Both the position numbers and the translations under genes were made by a program. Below, piece by piece: positions 13,054-24,106 of a stretch of DNA of 64,000 nt (positions within the stretch are counted from its first letter, which is position 1; the number at the start of each line of letters is the position of its first letter). Under the pieces are notes generated by a model. The model was not told the DNA's origin. It saw nothing but the letters and a program-made list of their open reading frames with translations, and did not search any database. Origin of the DNA: Sorex araneus (lineage: Eukaryota; Chordata; Mammalia; Eulipotyphla; Soricidae); contig NC_073306.1 in assembly GCF_027595985.1 (NCBI RefSeq), positions 79,697,477-79,761,476 of the forward strand, given 5' to 3'.

Positions 13054-13380
13054 GGGGCCAGTGAAAGAGTTCAGTACATGGGGTACTATTGTCTTCTGAC
13101 TATATGGTCCCTGAAGAACCACCAGGATAAAATAAAGTGTACTTTCTGGTATAGTTCACTACATTACTTAATAGTCATATATGGTTCTGCTTTTTTTTTT
13201 TTTTTGCTTGTTTGTTTGTTTTGGAGAGGGCTTATATCCAACAGTGCTGGTGGTTATTCTAAAGCCACTCCTGGTATGCTCCAGGAACTATGGAGTGCTA
13301 AGGATCAACCCAGAGGTCACATACACAAACATGCACTTGCATTCTTTGAGCCATCTCCTTGGCCTTGGTTATACAGCTAT
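13054..13380. mobile_element. Two old SINE relics in opposite orientation
   Basis: 13054-13135 reads as a plus-strand relic (GGGGCCAGTGAAAGAG, ATATGGTCCCTGAAGAACCACCAGG). 13190-13370 is an antisense relic with a poly-T/TTTG tail, then GGTTATTCTAAAGCCACTCC and GGATCAACCCAGAGGTCACAT. Both are eroded. Confidence 0.5.
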
Positions 13381-13425
13381 TTGGGCTGACAGTACAATAT
13401 AAGGGGTTAAGAATAAAATTGTTCT

Positions 13426-13620
13426 GGGGCTGGAGCAATAGCACAGTGGGTAGGGCACTTGCCTTGCACGCGGCCGACCCAGGCTGACCCAGGTTCAAAT
13501 CCCAGCATCCCATATGGTCCCCTGAGCACCGCCAGGGGTAATTCCTGAGTGTAGAACCAGGAGTAACTCCTGTGCATCGCTGGGTGTGACCCAAAAAGCA
13601 AAAAAAAAAAAAAAAAAAAA
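13426..13620 (+). mobile_element. SOR SINE with intact TSD
   Basis: A full head and body with a short internal repeat (GACCCAGG appears twice around the B box), ending in a 20-base A run. GAATAAAATTGTTCT at 13411-13425 is repeated exactly at 13621-13635, a 15-bp TSD indicating a fairly recent insertion. Confidence 0.97.
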
Positions 13621-13644
13621 GAATAAAATTGTTCTGAATATCCT

Positions 13645-13804
13645 GATTTTCAATAACACCCAGTGGTACTCAGATTAATTCTGGCTCTGATCTCAGGAAA
13701 CACTCCTGGTGGACTCAGGGGACCATCTGAGGTACCAGGGATTGAACTCAGGTCAGCCATGTGCAAGGCAAGTGTCCGACCCACTGTATCATCACTCCAG
13801 CCCC
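13645..13804 (-). mobile_element. Older SOR SINE, antisense
   Basis: CACCCAGTGGTACTCAG, AGGAAACACTCCTGGTGG, GGGATTGAACTCAGGTCAGCC and ATCATCACTCCAGCCCC follow the antisense SINE order, with moderate divergence. Confidence 0.8.
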
Positions 13805-15689
13805 TGTTCTAAATATCTTAATTTCTATAATACCATTGAAAACTGTCTACATTCTCTAGATATATTTTACAGATTTCAATTTAAAAAAAGGTTTAGATAT
13901 TTTAGCATTCAAATTCCAGGTCTTATTTGAATGATTCATCTAAGAAAAAATTAAAACTACACAAAATTAGGATAAAATATTCGTGTATGTTTTCCTATTT
14001 TCATTAAATCAATGAATCTTAATTAAATAGGTGTACCTGTGACTACTTGGGAATGTGTTTCATTTTCTTGACTTGATTGCAGTAAGAACTTCAGAATAGG
14101 AAAGAAAGGATATGTGACTGTAAAAAACAGGGTTTTTATTCATATTAATCCAGACAGACATATGGCAAGATGTTTTTAATGGAAAACTTGACATTCTAAC
14201 AGAATTTTTTCAAATGTCAAAAACTCTTCTATCATCATAAAAATCCATTAAATGTTGTTTTTAATAAGAACAGTCAATACAATTTTTTACATATTTTAAA
14301 CGTCACTGTTAAAAAAGACTTCCATAATATTTCCTGAGTTTTTTGAAACCAGGAGAAGTTAAACATTAATTACATCTAAACATTAAACGAATATAGGGGT
14401 GTGTTTAATGGTAAAAGTAGAGGGTCTAAAACAAATAATGAATAAACATTTACTGAATGTTACTTCAGTAGAAGGAAAGAAAATCATATCAAGACATACA
14501 AAATCCATTGTAGAACTTCCACAGGATTTGATCCATTTTAAAAACAGTTTCTACTATGCAAGATAAAGTCTAAAGCATTTGCTTTAATTTGGATCACTTC
14601 AGATTTCAGAAATAATTCATTGGGGCCCTAGCCATACTTTGAACCCAATTCCATGTCTCAAGTGACTCCTGATAGAACTAAAGTTTGTAATACCCATGGG
14701 TAAATAATAATCCTTAAGACTTAAATTTTACAAAAAGAAATAACCTAACTTCCATACCCCAGATAAATGGATCATTTCACACATCCCACTCTTGTGTTAA
14801 AAGCATATGGTCCTTCATGGAAACTAGCAGATGATTATCATTAACAACAGAGGTATAAACACCACCCGTTTCCTCACTTTCCACTTACTTCAGTTTTAGA
14901 TGTCTGGGCTTATAAAATAGGGCTCCCTCCCAGACTTACTATGTATGCGCTTAAGTGAGTATCTCTGTCCTCCAGTTTATATGATTGAACAGGAATAAGA
15001 TGAAATCTGCCGCCTTCCAATGGGAACTTCTGCCAGAACACTGATAAATACATACAAAATGATAAATGCTACTACCTCTTTCGGCATTTTGAAAGATGTC
15101 AACCAACACAAAATATTTTGGTGTGTGTGAATTAAAATGACTCTTCCTGATGGTCTCCAATGTTTCCTCCAAAGAACGCCGGGTGTCAAGAACTGGCTTA
15201 CATATTATCTATCCTTGGGAACGCACTGACATCACACTTCATAACAGCTTGGTATAATGACTGATGTCAAAATCCCCTGCATGGAAACATCCCCCCTCTG
15301 GATTGACACCATGCATTAGCATGACAGAGGGCTGGAGAACTCAACTACAACGTGCAGGGCCAGGCTGGGAAGTGCTAAGGAGAGAAGGGCAAGGCTTGAG
15401 CACAGCTGCAGGGCGACAGTCCTTGCGTTTTAACTTAGGAAGAAAATGTTGCTTAGAGGTCTTGGGAGGCCAGAGGGGCAAGTACCCGCCTCCACCAGAG
15501 TGGGCAAATTACATGCAGAAGAGACCTTGGGGAGTCTTCTCCGAAACTATCAGACCAGGGCATGCACTGTGCTGGAAGAAGCGCTTGAAGCCATGGGGTG
15601 CAAGGAACGTTTTAGTCCCTGGGTTGGGTTGGGCAGTAGATTTGGCTGAATGGGGCTTGGGATGGGCGCAGGGTCGGGTCTCTTGAGCC
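13805..15689. other. Single-copy intergenic sequence left of the CpG island
   Basis: AT-rich single-copy DNA to about 15250, then rising GC. No SINE, L1 or gene is recognised. Open frames of 60-140 codons here have no family resemblance. The GC shoulder from 15260 may belong to a transcript starting in the island. Confidence 0.5.
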
Positions 15690-16620
15690 GGCCTGGGGGA
15701 AGCATCTTGCCCAGGCATCCACGCTCCCGGGCGGGTTTCTAGGCTGATGTAACCCGTAGCACGATCAGCTTCCACCTCAACCCACCCAGCGTCGGGCGAC
15801 TCAGCCACCGCCCCGCCTCCCCCTAGGGTTTGCAGCGGGGCAAGACTCTGTCTGAGGCCGGGTCTGTGGGGACCCACCACCCCAACAGCGACGTGAACAG
15901 CAGAGGGTCCCAGTCCGTGCACACAAAGCCCCCGACGGGGCCGGCCGCAGCGCTGCCACGCCTCGCCACGCCCGCTCCTGGGAAACAGAAGGTAAACCCC
16001 ACCCCATTCCACCCACCACCACCACCCCGCTACCACGTCTGCTCCCGGGGTGGGGGGGGGGAAAAGTTCACCACGGGGAAGCCTAGACCCGGAGGAGGTG
16101 CGACCCCGCGCGCGCGAACATCCCCCGCCCCCAAGCCAGGGCCCTCTGCCCGAAGGAGACGCTCACCTCTAAGCAACGGGCGCTGCCGCCTGCGGGAGGA
16201 GGAGCGCGAGTGGGGAACACTCACGGGGCGGCAGCGGCGCAGGGACCTCGCAGAGCACGGCCTGCGCCGGGGAGAGGAGACCCAGCGGGGAGCGGCCGGA
16301 GCCAGAGCCTCGGAAGGGAGGCCTCTACCGACCGGCAGCGGACCTGCAGCCGCCCCGCCGGCAGCCCGCCGGGCAGCCCGCCCCGCCCCTCAGCCCCGCC
16401 CCTCCTATCCCAGTCCAACCCCGCCCCCGCCCCGCCCCCGCCCCGCCCCGCCTATCCCAGTCCAGCCCCATCCCTCCCAGCCCGTCCCAGCCCCGCCCCC
16501 GGCTTTTTCTTCAACCTGCCCCGTCCCCCCCACCCACCCACCCCTCCGTCTCCTGCCCGCCGGGTGCAATCTGCTCTCCGGGAGACCAACGCGAAGCGAC
16601 GCGGAAATCTTTCCACTAAA
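15690..16620. promoter_or_regulatory. CpG island, orphan promoter candidate
   Basis: The sequence switches sharply to GC-rich, CpG-dense DNA with many CCGCCC/GGGGCGG boxes, and back to AT-rich DNA after 16620. Mammalian CpG islands usually mark promoters. Strong splice-donor-like sites exist on both strands: AGAAG|GTAAAC on plus at 15991/15992 and AGAG|GTGAGC on minus at 16167/16166. This fits a divergent promoter, probably for noncoding RNA. Open frames of 155-264 codons across it are proline/arginine-rich low-complexity readings of GC-rich DNA, not convincing proteins. The target gene is unknown. Confidence 0.75.
16378..16508. repeat. GC-box-rich minisatellite within the CpG island
   Basis: CCCCGCCCC-type units are repeated many times, with CCTATCCCAGTCCA occurring twice about 45 bases apart and a third partial unit. 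The plus strand is C-rich and the minus strand has G-runs able to form quadruplexes. The CCGCCC units are also consensus Sp1/KLF sites. Confidence 0.8.
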
Positions 16621-16861
16621 ATGAGCTGTGATATCCTTGTGATGGCTATAATTTATTCCAAATCGTCCCTGGACTGAAACGATCAATTAGCAGCCCGAAA
16701 CGCACTGTGAAGTAAATTGTCACACTCTATTACAGGATGGTTATCATATATTTATAAGGTGTGTTTTCTGCAATCAGAACCAACAAGGTGTTGAGTGATC
16801 AGTCATAAACGCACTTCTTCAAACGGAGCCTGGGAGAAGCTCCAGCATTGTGTGGTGGGAA

Positions 16862-16905
16862 GTTGTTGTTGTTGTTATTGTTGTTGTTGGTGGTGGTGGT
16901 GGTGT
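16862..16905. repeat. (GTT)n(GGT)n trinucleotide repeat
   Basis: A run of GTT units, interrupted once by ATT, passes into GGT units. It is simple sequence just right of the CpG island. Confidence 0.95.
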
Positions 16906-17381
16906 GCGGTTCTTACGACAGTTATTACCTCCCTACCTCTGGCCCAGGGTGATGCTTCCTCTTGACAGCTCAGGTTAAGAGCTCTGCACCGACGTTCTTG
17001 GCCACTTCTGTGATGCCGTCTTGAGCAATGTCCCTGTGAACAACTGGGAGACTCCAAAAGGAAAGATTTCCTTATTGTGTAAATATAGATTAGACATGAG
17101 GATCACACTTGCTTTTTCAGTCCCATCACTCCCATAATATCTTGCTCCTTGCGTCTAAATTTATAACACAATGTTTGCATTCTAAGCATCATTTCTAATC
17201 ATCCTGAGCCACCGGGCCCTGCCCTACTCCTTGCTATTTAGGTCTCATGCACACTAGACATTAAGCCAGAATCTATGGCGTTTACCCACAGAAAGAACTT
17301 TGCATCCTCTCACTTCGAATTTCTGCCAAAAACCATCCATCAGTCATGAGATGGCACAATATTTTGAAATGCTTATAAGAA

Positions 17382-17484
17382 ATTCACATGTAGTCTGGTA
17401 AACTGTCTTAAAGGGACCAAGAGATGGAGACTTTATAGTCTTCTCTTGGTCCCTTTAAGACAGCTTACCAGACTACATGTGAAT
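17382..17484. other. Near-perfect long hairpin (43-bp arms, 17-base loop)
   Basis: Left arm 17382-17424 (ATTCACATGTAGTCTGG ... GGGACCAAGAGA) is the reverse complement of 17442-17484 with one mismatch. The loop 17425-17441 itself contains AGACT/AGTCT. A transcript would fold into a very stable stem that resembles a miRNA or siRNA precursor, although arms this perfect more often come from a recent inverted duplication or a palindromic repeat. No open frame or terminal repeat of a known element is seen. Confidence 0.85.
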
Positions 17485-18493
17485 CCTCAGCATAAACATC
17501 CTCATGTCATAAACAAACATCTAGAAAGTATGTTTTCTCTAACAAACTATCACATTTAGATGGGTTCTGGTTTGTTTCTGAAAAAGCATAGTTAGCTAAC
17601 CCAGCCTACTGATTATTCATTCTGAGAAAAGTTTAGCAATCATAGAAGCATGCCTCTGAGGGCAATAAAAGGGCATTGTGGAAAGTGAGTCACAAGGTGT
17701 GAGGACAAGAAACAGAGTTTACAGCATGTTTTTCCTAGGTTAACTGACTCCATGATTTCTGTGCAGAATGATTTGTCTGGTTGAGGACAATTGCCTCATG
17801 TAATGACTGAAATGGCAAAAAACCCAATTCAGCACCTTCACCTCACATTGCCCAATGTTACTGACTTGATGTGTATTTCATAGATAATACTTACTTGTAC
17901 TTCAGGCCAGGCACTTTGTGTATCTCTTACCCATATCAACAATCTTATGAAAAACTTCATTTTGCCAATAAGAAAACTAACATTTGCCAGGAGTATTTGC
18001 CAAGATTAAAAACTTTTCAAGGTCACATGTCAAATAAATGTTATCTTAATAACATAACACCTCAAAATTGTAAGACTTTTGACTTAATATTTCTTCCCCT
18101 TTCCACCCCAAATATTATATATATACACATATATTTGCAATAATGCAGCTGAAATCCAAGTTTCACACACATAATGCATGTTTTCTACCACTAAGCCACA
18201 TCCCCATCCCTTCAGCAGTCCTTAGTGGAGCTGATGGTATAATAAAAAATGGTGAATTTGAGAGTGACAGAAAAGCTGTTTACAAAGAAATGGCATAACA
18301 GGGAATACATGGGGTCAAGAATCCCTTCTCTGTTCTACCTGTTTTAGTTTCCATGGTTTCCTTTTCAGGGTTATCACCTGGCATCTGGTGTGTAGCCAGA
18401 GACACCATACTCTGGGTGAGTGGTGACTACTATACTTGGGGGGATAAGGGGTGTAAGGTGGATTAAGAAGCCCCCAGATAAAGTAGAACTACC
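17485..18493. other. Single-copy intergenic sequence
   Basis: AT-rich DNA with no gene. CACATATATTTGC and CCACTAAGCCACATCCCCATCCC near 18130-18210 suggest a short, very old antisense SINE head, too eroded to call. Confidence 0.4.
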
Positions 18494-18510
18494 TGGAAAG
18501 GAGATTTAAA

Positions 18511-18829
18511 AAAATTTTTTATTAGTGAATCACCATGAGGTACAGTTACAGACTTACAAACTTTCGTGTTTGCTTTTCAGTCATACAATGATTGAGTACC
18601 CATCCCTCCACCAGTGCCCATTTTCCACCACCAAGGTTCCCAGCATCCCTCCCACCACCCCCACCCCGTCCTTTCCACCCCATCCCACCTCTGTGTGTTG
18701 TGGTTTGCAGTAGAGGTATTAAGTGGCCATCACGTTCGATCTATAGTCTACTTTCAGCCCGAATCTCCCATCCCGAGCAGGCCCTCCTAGCGTCCTTTAC
18801 TTGTGGTCCCTTCTCTATCTGAGCTGCCT
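18511..18829 (-). mobile_element. L1 3' end, antisense, 5'-truncated, with TSD
   Basis: Antisense poly-A side first (TTTTTTATTAGTGAATCACC), then the L1 3' UTR phrases seen elsewhere in this window: CATACAATGATTGAGTACCC, CCCTCCACCAGTGCCC. TGGAAAGGAGATTTAAA occurs at 18494-18510 and again at 18830-18846, a 17-bp TSD, so this is a young insertion of a short L1 tail. Confidence 0.9.
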
Positions 18830-18846
18830 TGGAAAGGAGATTTAAA

Positions 18847-19760
18847 TGGGAATAAAAGTTGGCCAGAAGCCCTTGTCCCAGACCCCCAGCTCTGAGAATA
18901 AAATGTTGCTTCCTAATGGACTTTAAATTACTAACATCGCTAAACTCTGCCTTAATAGACTTGTAAAGATCTACTTGCTACCTTTTTCCCCCTTCATGTA
19001 GAATTTGTAATCAAGAGCCCAATTTTGTCATTTGAAAATACTAATTATCTAATCACGCCATGCTACATAACGGTACTTGTCTGCCCAATTAGCTAGGACA
19101 ATTATTAAAATTCAGAGGCCTAATTATGTCTCAATTTAATGCTGGCAAACTTGCATAGAGAGCAGTAATTAAAATCCTCTTTTTCCCTCTGCCTTTAGGG
19201 CAGGAGATGATTAGGCCCTGTCAGGGGGTATACTGAACTGAACCAGTCAAGCGTATTGTGCAACATGACCCCACATTGTTAAGTGTGTCAACATATTAAC
19301 CTGAATTCCCTTCAGCCCCCACAGAATCACATTTGGTCGAGGAATAAAGGAGCTAAAACATGAAGCATTTTATTAAAAAAACATAAATTCTTTTTAATTA
19401 ATGCTATGAGAGTTCTGATGAATTTCATGCTTCCAAGTGCTAGAAGACATAAGACCGGTTCATCTAATTACTAGTAAAATTGCTGTCGTTAAAACAACTT
19501 AAAAAGAAACCTCACTTAGAGAAAATGATTTTATTTGGTGGTAGAATAAAAAGAAAATATAATAAACCTGGTTAGTTGGCTTCTAGCTCATTACCAGTTT
19601 TGTTTGATGATGAAATGCAAGTGATTGCTGACTTCCAAGAGAATCAATGCAAGACTGGAGGCATTTTTAAGAAAGGCTAGAATTTAATTTTTGAAATATA
19701 TTAATAAAAGTGAAGCATTAAAAATCATAATATTGAAACAAATTCAAAATATTTATCTTC
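18847..19760. promoter_or_regulatory. Candidate conserved developmental enhancer
   Basis: This repeat-free AT-rich block has a dense series of homeodomain-type TAAT cores: CTAATTATCTAATCAC, CCAATTAGCTAGGACAATTATTAAA, GCCTAATTATG, AGTAATTAAAATCC and TTTTAATTAATGC. It also has TTTGTCATTTG and GCAAACTTGCAT (POU-like). All reading frames are broken. Such clustering is typical of ultraconserved noncoding elements around genes such as BARHL2. The role is inferred and no alignment was run. Confidence 0.5.
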
Positions 19761-20073
19761 TGAGATCTCAGGTTTGATGAGTGATAAAAAACCATCATGA
19801 GGAGACCAGAGTGCCACACAAATTCGCATTCCTTCAGAAGTCCCTCAACATGGGAAACCCTGATAGCATATGTCTACTCTGCTAGCATTCAGTGCTCTTC
19901 TTTCCAGAGCAAGGAGAACCACAAACCCCGTTAAGATTTCAGAACTGTCCTCTGCATTCTGGCTTTTATTTATGAAAGCCTATTCAATCCTGACCAAAAA
20001 TGAATTATTCTGGAAACTTGCTGTTTTCAAACTTTTTGCTGCATAGCTAGCTTCCAAGAGAGCAAGAGACCAG

Positions 20074-20075
20074 TA

Positions 20076-20118
<43 letters not shown>
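20074..20118. repeat. (CA)n microsatellite
   Basis: About 20 CA units with one CAT interruption near the start. The surrounding sequence 19761-20577 is single-copy with no gene recognised. Confidence 0.95.
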
Positions 20119-20120
<2 letters not shown>

Positions 20121-20592
20121 CTTACATCAATTACTGGGGTAGATTCTACTTTCAACTACTCTCTTTGAATCTGATGACAACCTTATGACACAGTGGATAA
20201 GGCTGGCATGTCTTTATTTTATTAATGTGAAGCAGTTACAATACTTGTCCAACCAAGCTCACCACTCTCTATACTTTTACTTCCAAATTCTGGACAGACA
20301 AGACTAGCACTAAAATCTCCTAACCACTCACTGAATCAAACAGAGTAGTTGTTACTGTGACACCAATGAGGAATCCTGGGTTTGGTACAATATCTCAATT
20401 TGAGGTCCATGTTATAAGTGATAAGGCAACAAGAGAGAAGCCTGCATATCAAAACCAGAGACCCTCCTGTTCTTTATATAATGTTTATTTGCAACACTCT
20501 TGAGACACTGTGCCATTGGCCCACTTATTTCCTTTTTATGTTTTCATAGTCTCTAAGATTGTGTGTAGTAGTTCCATTGGGTAAAGGTAGTT

Positions 20593-20768
20593 TTTTTTTT
20601 CTCTTTTTTTGGGTCACACCTGCGATGCACAGGGGTTACTCCTGGCTCATGCACTCATGAATTACTCCTGGCGGTGCTCAGGGGACCGTATGGGATGCTG
20701 GGAATCAAACCCAGGGTCGGCTGCGTACAAGGCAAACGCCCTACCCGCTGTGCTACCACTCCAGCCCC
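20593..20768 (-). mobile_element. SOR SINE, antisense, with intact TSD
   Basis: A poly-T tail, GGGTCACACCTGCGATGC, the full body and CTACCACTCCAGCCCC at the head. TGGGTAAAGGTAGTT is present at 20578-20592 and 20769-20783 as an exact TSD. Confidence 0.97.
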
Positions 20769-20783
20769 TGGGTAAAGGTAGTT

Positions 20784-23082
20784 CTAAAGGGCAGTTCCTT
20801 CCTTCCTCCTGGTCTTGTTCTGAAGACAATGTAGGATGGAAACTGGTGCTTAGGTACAATTCTGGCGGCCCTTGTATGAGCCACGTCTCTATGGGAACTG
20901 GATGGCTGGAGCCAGGAATGAGCCTTACATACTGGTGCGGTGAAACCAGAGGGAGAGCCCCGCCTCCCAGCCCTCCCATGGAGCATGGCCTCTGTCTGGA
21001 AAATGGCCTTGCTCTGAGTCTCTTTGGATGGCAAACTGAAGTGCAAATCTGTGTTCTGACTTGTTCCCGTGGCTGTCAGCATGTTTTCCTCTTGTCAGCA
21101 GCAATTGACTGGTCAGGCTCACCCCTGTACAGCAATTGTAACAGCTCATTGACAGACTAGTGACCCAGCTGGACCTGATAATGGAAAACTATTGATTTTT
21201 GTGGGCTCCACGAATCTAAAATGAACGACCGATGTAATGTCATCAATTGTCTCAGACTATGATAACCCAGGGGAAGAAGAAAGTTTCAGGGACTGCTTGT
21301 ATTTCCCGACAATGTTGTTTAAAAAAAACTCACTGAAAATAGACAAGTAGATCATTTGGGGGGTGTTTTCTTTAAATAACCCTGTTTAGTTCATCAGGGT
21401 TTCAAGACCCAGGACACATGAAGTAGGAATTAGCACTACCAACTAGCCAAAATAGAGCCTGATATTTCATTTAGGAAAGATACCAATGGAGAGGCGCTTT
21501 GGTAGGAATCCATTTTAAATAGTTTTGTTATAAAAAAAAATCAATCAACCAGTGAAAAAAAAGTTTGGAGAGAATGAATATATATTGGCTTTCAGAGTCC
21601 CACTATATGAGATCATGAAAGAACTCTAAGACAGTTTTCACTTACCTGTGTCGATTCTTTTATAGTAGAAAGAAAAGCTTGAAAATTGTGTGCTTATCTC
21701 TTGGGTATGGGTTGAAGAAATCACCAGCCTTGCTTTTAGAGAAAGCATACTTCTCACCTGATTATTTTAAAACTTTCAAACATTTATGTCGGTAGTCTTC
21801 AAAAGCTTGAGCAGTTTTATTCCTTGAGTCAAATCATCAATGGTTGGAGTTCACTTTACCCACGATAAAAGTTCAGGAAACTTTTAAGGACTCTGCTGAA
21901 CAACTAGGAATAGAATGGCCTCTGATAATGGGAACTTTTCTTGAGAGTGAGAGCGAAAGAGAGTGAGAGAGCAAAAGAGAGGGTTGGGGAAGAGAGAGAA
22001 AGTTATTGATCTTGGCTGCCAACCTGATACATTTAGTTCACAGTCCACTTGTAGTGAGAACATAATCATCTTATGGTCCTGATCTAATTCAGACATTCAG
22101 GGAAGAGAGTTCTGATAGCTGGATGGATTTGAGAGTATAGAGATAATGGGGTGCTTCCCAGCCAACTGCTCAGAGAAGGCTGGAGAGAGAAGTCTCAGAG
22201 AGAGAGCTGGAAAGAACAGCCTTAGGTGACACTGCAATCTTCACACTCTCCTGTAATGATCCGTTTATGGCTTCTGATGAGCTTTCCCCCATCACAACAC
22301 TGCTCTGGTTTCTTTTTAGCTAGTGCTATCAAAATTGATGTTGCTAACTGTTCATCTGCCTATTAGTGAAGACACAAAAGGTTGAGACCAGAAAGAAACT
22401 AAGACATAAAAAAGAAATCCACTGTCATTTGGACTCTAATAAATATAAAGCACTTGGTAGTGAGAACGTAAGATTCAGTGGTGTATTTTATGGCCCAGAC
22501 ATCAGCAGCTAAAGGTCAGGGACTGGGTCTGGTATGTTTTGGGTTTCTCTGGAGTGGCTGCCACAAAGTCTGGCAGGTCACAAAGTAAGTAGTCACTAGA
22601 TTAAAAAGCAAAAAAAGTAACTTTTTAAGTTCAGAAAGATGAAAGTAAACATTCACTTGTTTATACAGCAAGTCTACAAAGAAGCTTCACTTTACAGTAA
22701 ACATGAAGGAAACTAAGTTAATGTGATTCAGTAGAACAAAATATAGTCTTTTAGAAGTAAATATATTCCCTAGGGATATTCTCTCTTTTTATTGGTAATA
22801 ATGACAGTCAATGAGGCACAATTTTAATATCCTTATAAGAGATATTTAAAAAGGACAAAACCAAGTTATTGTGACAAAGCCTTGGTCACAATAACTAAAA
22901 AATGATTTTTCCATGAAAGCCAAAAGAATGAATTTAATAACCTATTAATGCACCTCTACAGAAATTAAAGCAATTGTCAATATATGATTTAGAGCAAATA
23001 AAAAAATTGTGAAGACACAGAGCACTCCATGTGATAGGTGTGACCACGCTGGACATGAAAATAACTGGGGGAAAATTCAGTT
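20784..23082. other. Single-copy intergenic sequence
   Basis: No gene or interspersed repeat is recognised over 2.3 kb. It holds a GA-rich low-complexity stretch (about 21945-22005) and a small 12-bp-arm hairpin at 22864-22896 (AGTTATTGTGAC, 9-base loop, then its reverse complement). Several other frames are short and unsupported. Confidence 0.5.
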
Positions 23083-23102
23083 TAAAATGAAGAATAAATG
23101 GG

Positions 23103-23375
23103 AGATGCGTGCCGAAAGTAGACTATAGACTGAACTATGATGGCCATTCAATACTTGCATTGTGGACCACAACACCCTAAAGGAGAGAGAGAGTAAAGGA
23201 TGGGGGGAGAGGAGGGGGGACATGGGAGAGATACTAGGAACATTGGTGGTAGAAAACAGGCACTTGTGGAGAGATGGGTACTCGATCATTGTATGACTGA
23301 AATGTAAGCACGAAAGTTTGTAAGTCTGTAACCGTACCTCACAGTGATTCATTAAAAACTAAAAAAAATTAATTG
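23103..23375 (+). mobile_element. L1 3' end, 5'-truncated
   Basis: It matches the L1 tail antisense at 18511-18829: GCCGAAAGTAGACTATAGAC, ACATGGGAGAGATACTAGG, GGTACTCGATCATTGTATGAC, CAGTGATTCATTAAAAACT. Flanks AAATGAAGAATAAATGG and AAATGAAAAATAAAAGG are an imperfect TSD. Confidence 0.85.
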
Positions 23376-23654
23376 AAAAATGAAAAATAAAAGGAGAACA
23401 CATGAACTTAGAGTTAACTGTTTTGGTGGCACTCCTTCTTAGGAGCTGGCCATCAAATAAGAAATTCAGATGCCCTGAGAAATCTGTGCTATGAAGAAGC
23501 CACCAAGAGAAACACTGATATACCAGACAAACGAGGGACGCCTTCTTAGACTGTCCAACTCAATCTGAGCCATGCAGCCAAGTGCGTAGCTCAAGAAGAA
23601 GGAGCAGAGCTGCTCAGCTAAGTCCTGCCCAAGCTCCTCATTCAAAGATTCTTG

Positions 23655-24045
23655 AGAGAGGAGCCTGAATGATAATATAGTGGGTAGGGCACTTGACTTG
23701 TAGGAAGCAGACTGGGTTCCTATCCCTCGTCCCTAATATGGCCCTGATCCCCACCAGGAGTGTTCCAAGTGCAGAGCCAGAAGCAAGCTCTGAAAAAATG
23801 ATTCTCGAGAAAAAAAAAATGGTGATTTTAAACCTATAGCAATAGATAATGAAAACATTCTTCAGTATTTTGGGCACCAAGTTTGGGCCATACCCGAAAG
23901 TGCTACTCCTAGCTCTGTGCTCATAGCTTACTTCTATTATATGTGGTGTCAAGGATCAAACTATTATTGAATGTATTTAAAGCATTAGCACCTCAAACTG
24001 TGAGGTATCTCAGCGCCTTAAGCTGGGTACTATCTCTCCAGCCCC
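23655..24045. mobile_element. Two old SINE relics, one per strand
   Basis: 23655-23800 reads plus (GTGGGTAGGGCACTTGACTTG, CCACCAGGAGTGTTCC, GCAGAGCCAGAAGC). 23865-24045 reads antisense (TTTGGGCCATACCCG, CTCCTAGCTCTGTGCTCA, ACTATCTCTCCAGCCCC). Both are strongly diverged. Confidence 0.6.
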
Positions 24046-24106
24046 ACACAGTATGATCTAGGATAGAAAAAAACAGTGTCTTCAAATATTAAGACACTGA
24101 TAAGTT

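Noticed and set aside
13426..13450. tRNA gene candidates at SINE heads
   Set aside because: The SINE heads keep A- and B-box-like words, but the cloverleaf is not maintained and the A-tailed body follows directly. They are SINEs, not tRNA genes.
15830..16624. 264-codon open frame across the CpG island, and overlapping frames on both strands
   Set aside because: Proline/arginine/alanine-rich low-complexity readings occur in several frames at once, as expected from GC-rich DNA with few stops. There is no domain.
20609..21160. 183-codon open frame
   Set aside because: It starts inside the antisense SOR SINE and runs into single-copy DNA. The first part is simply SINE translation.
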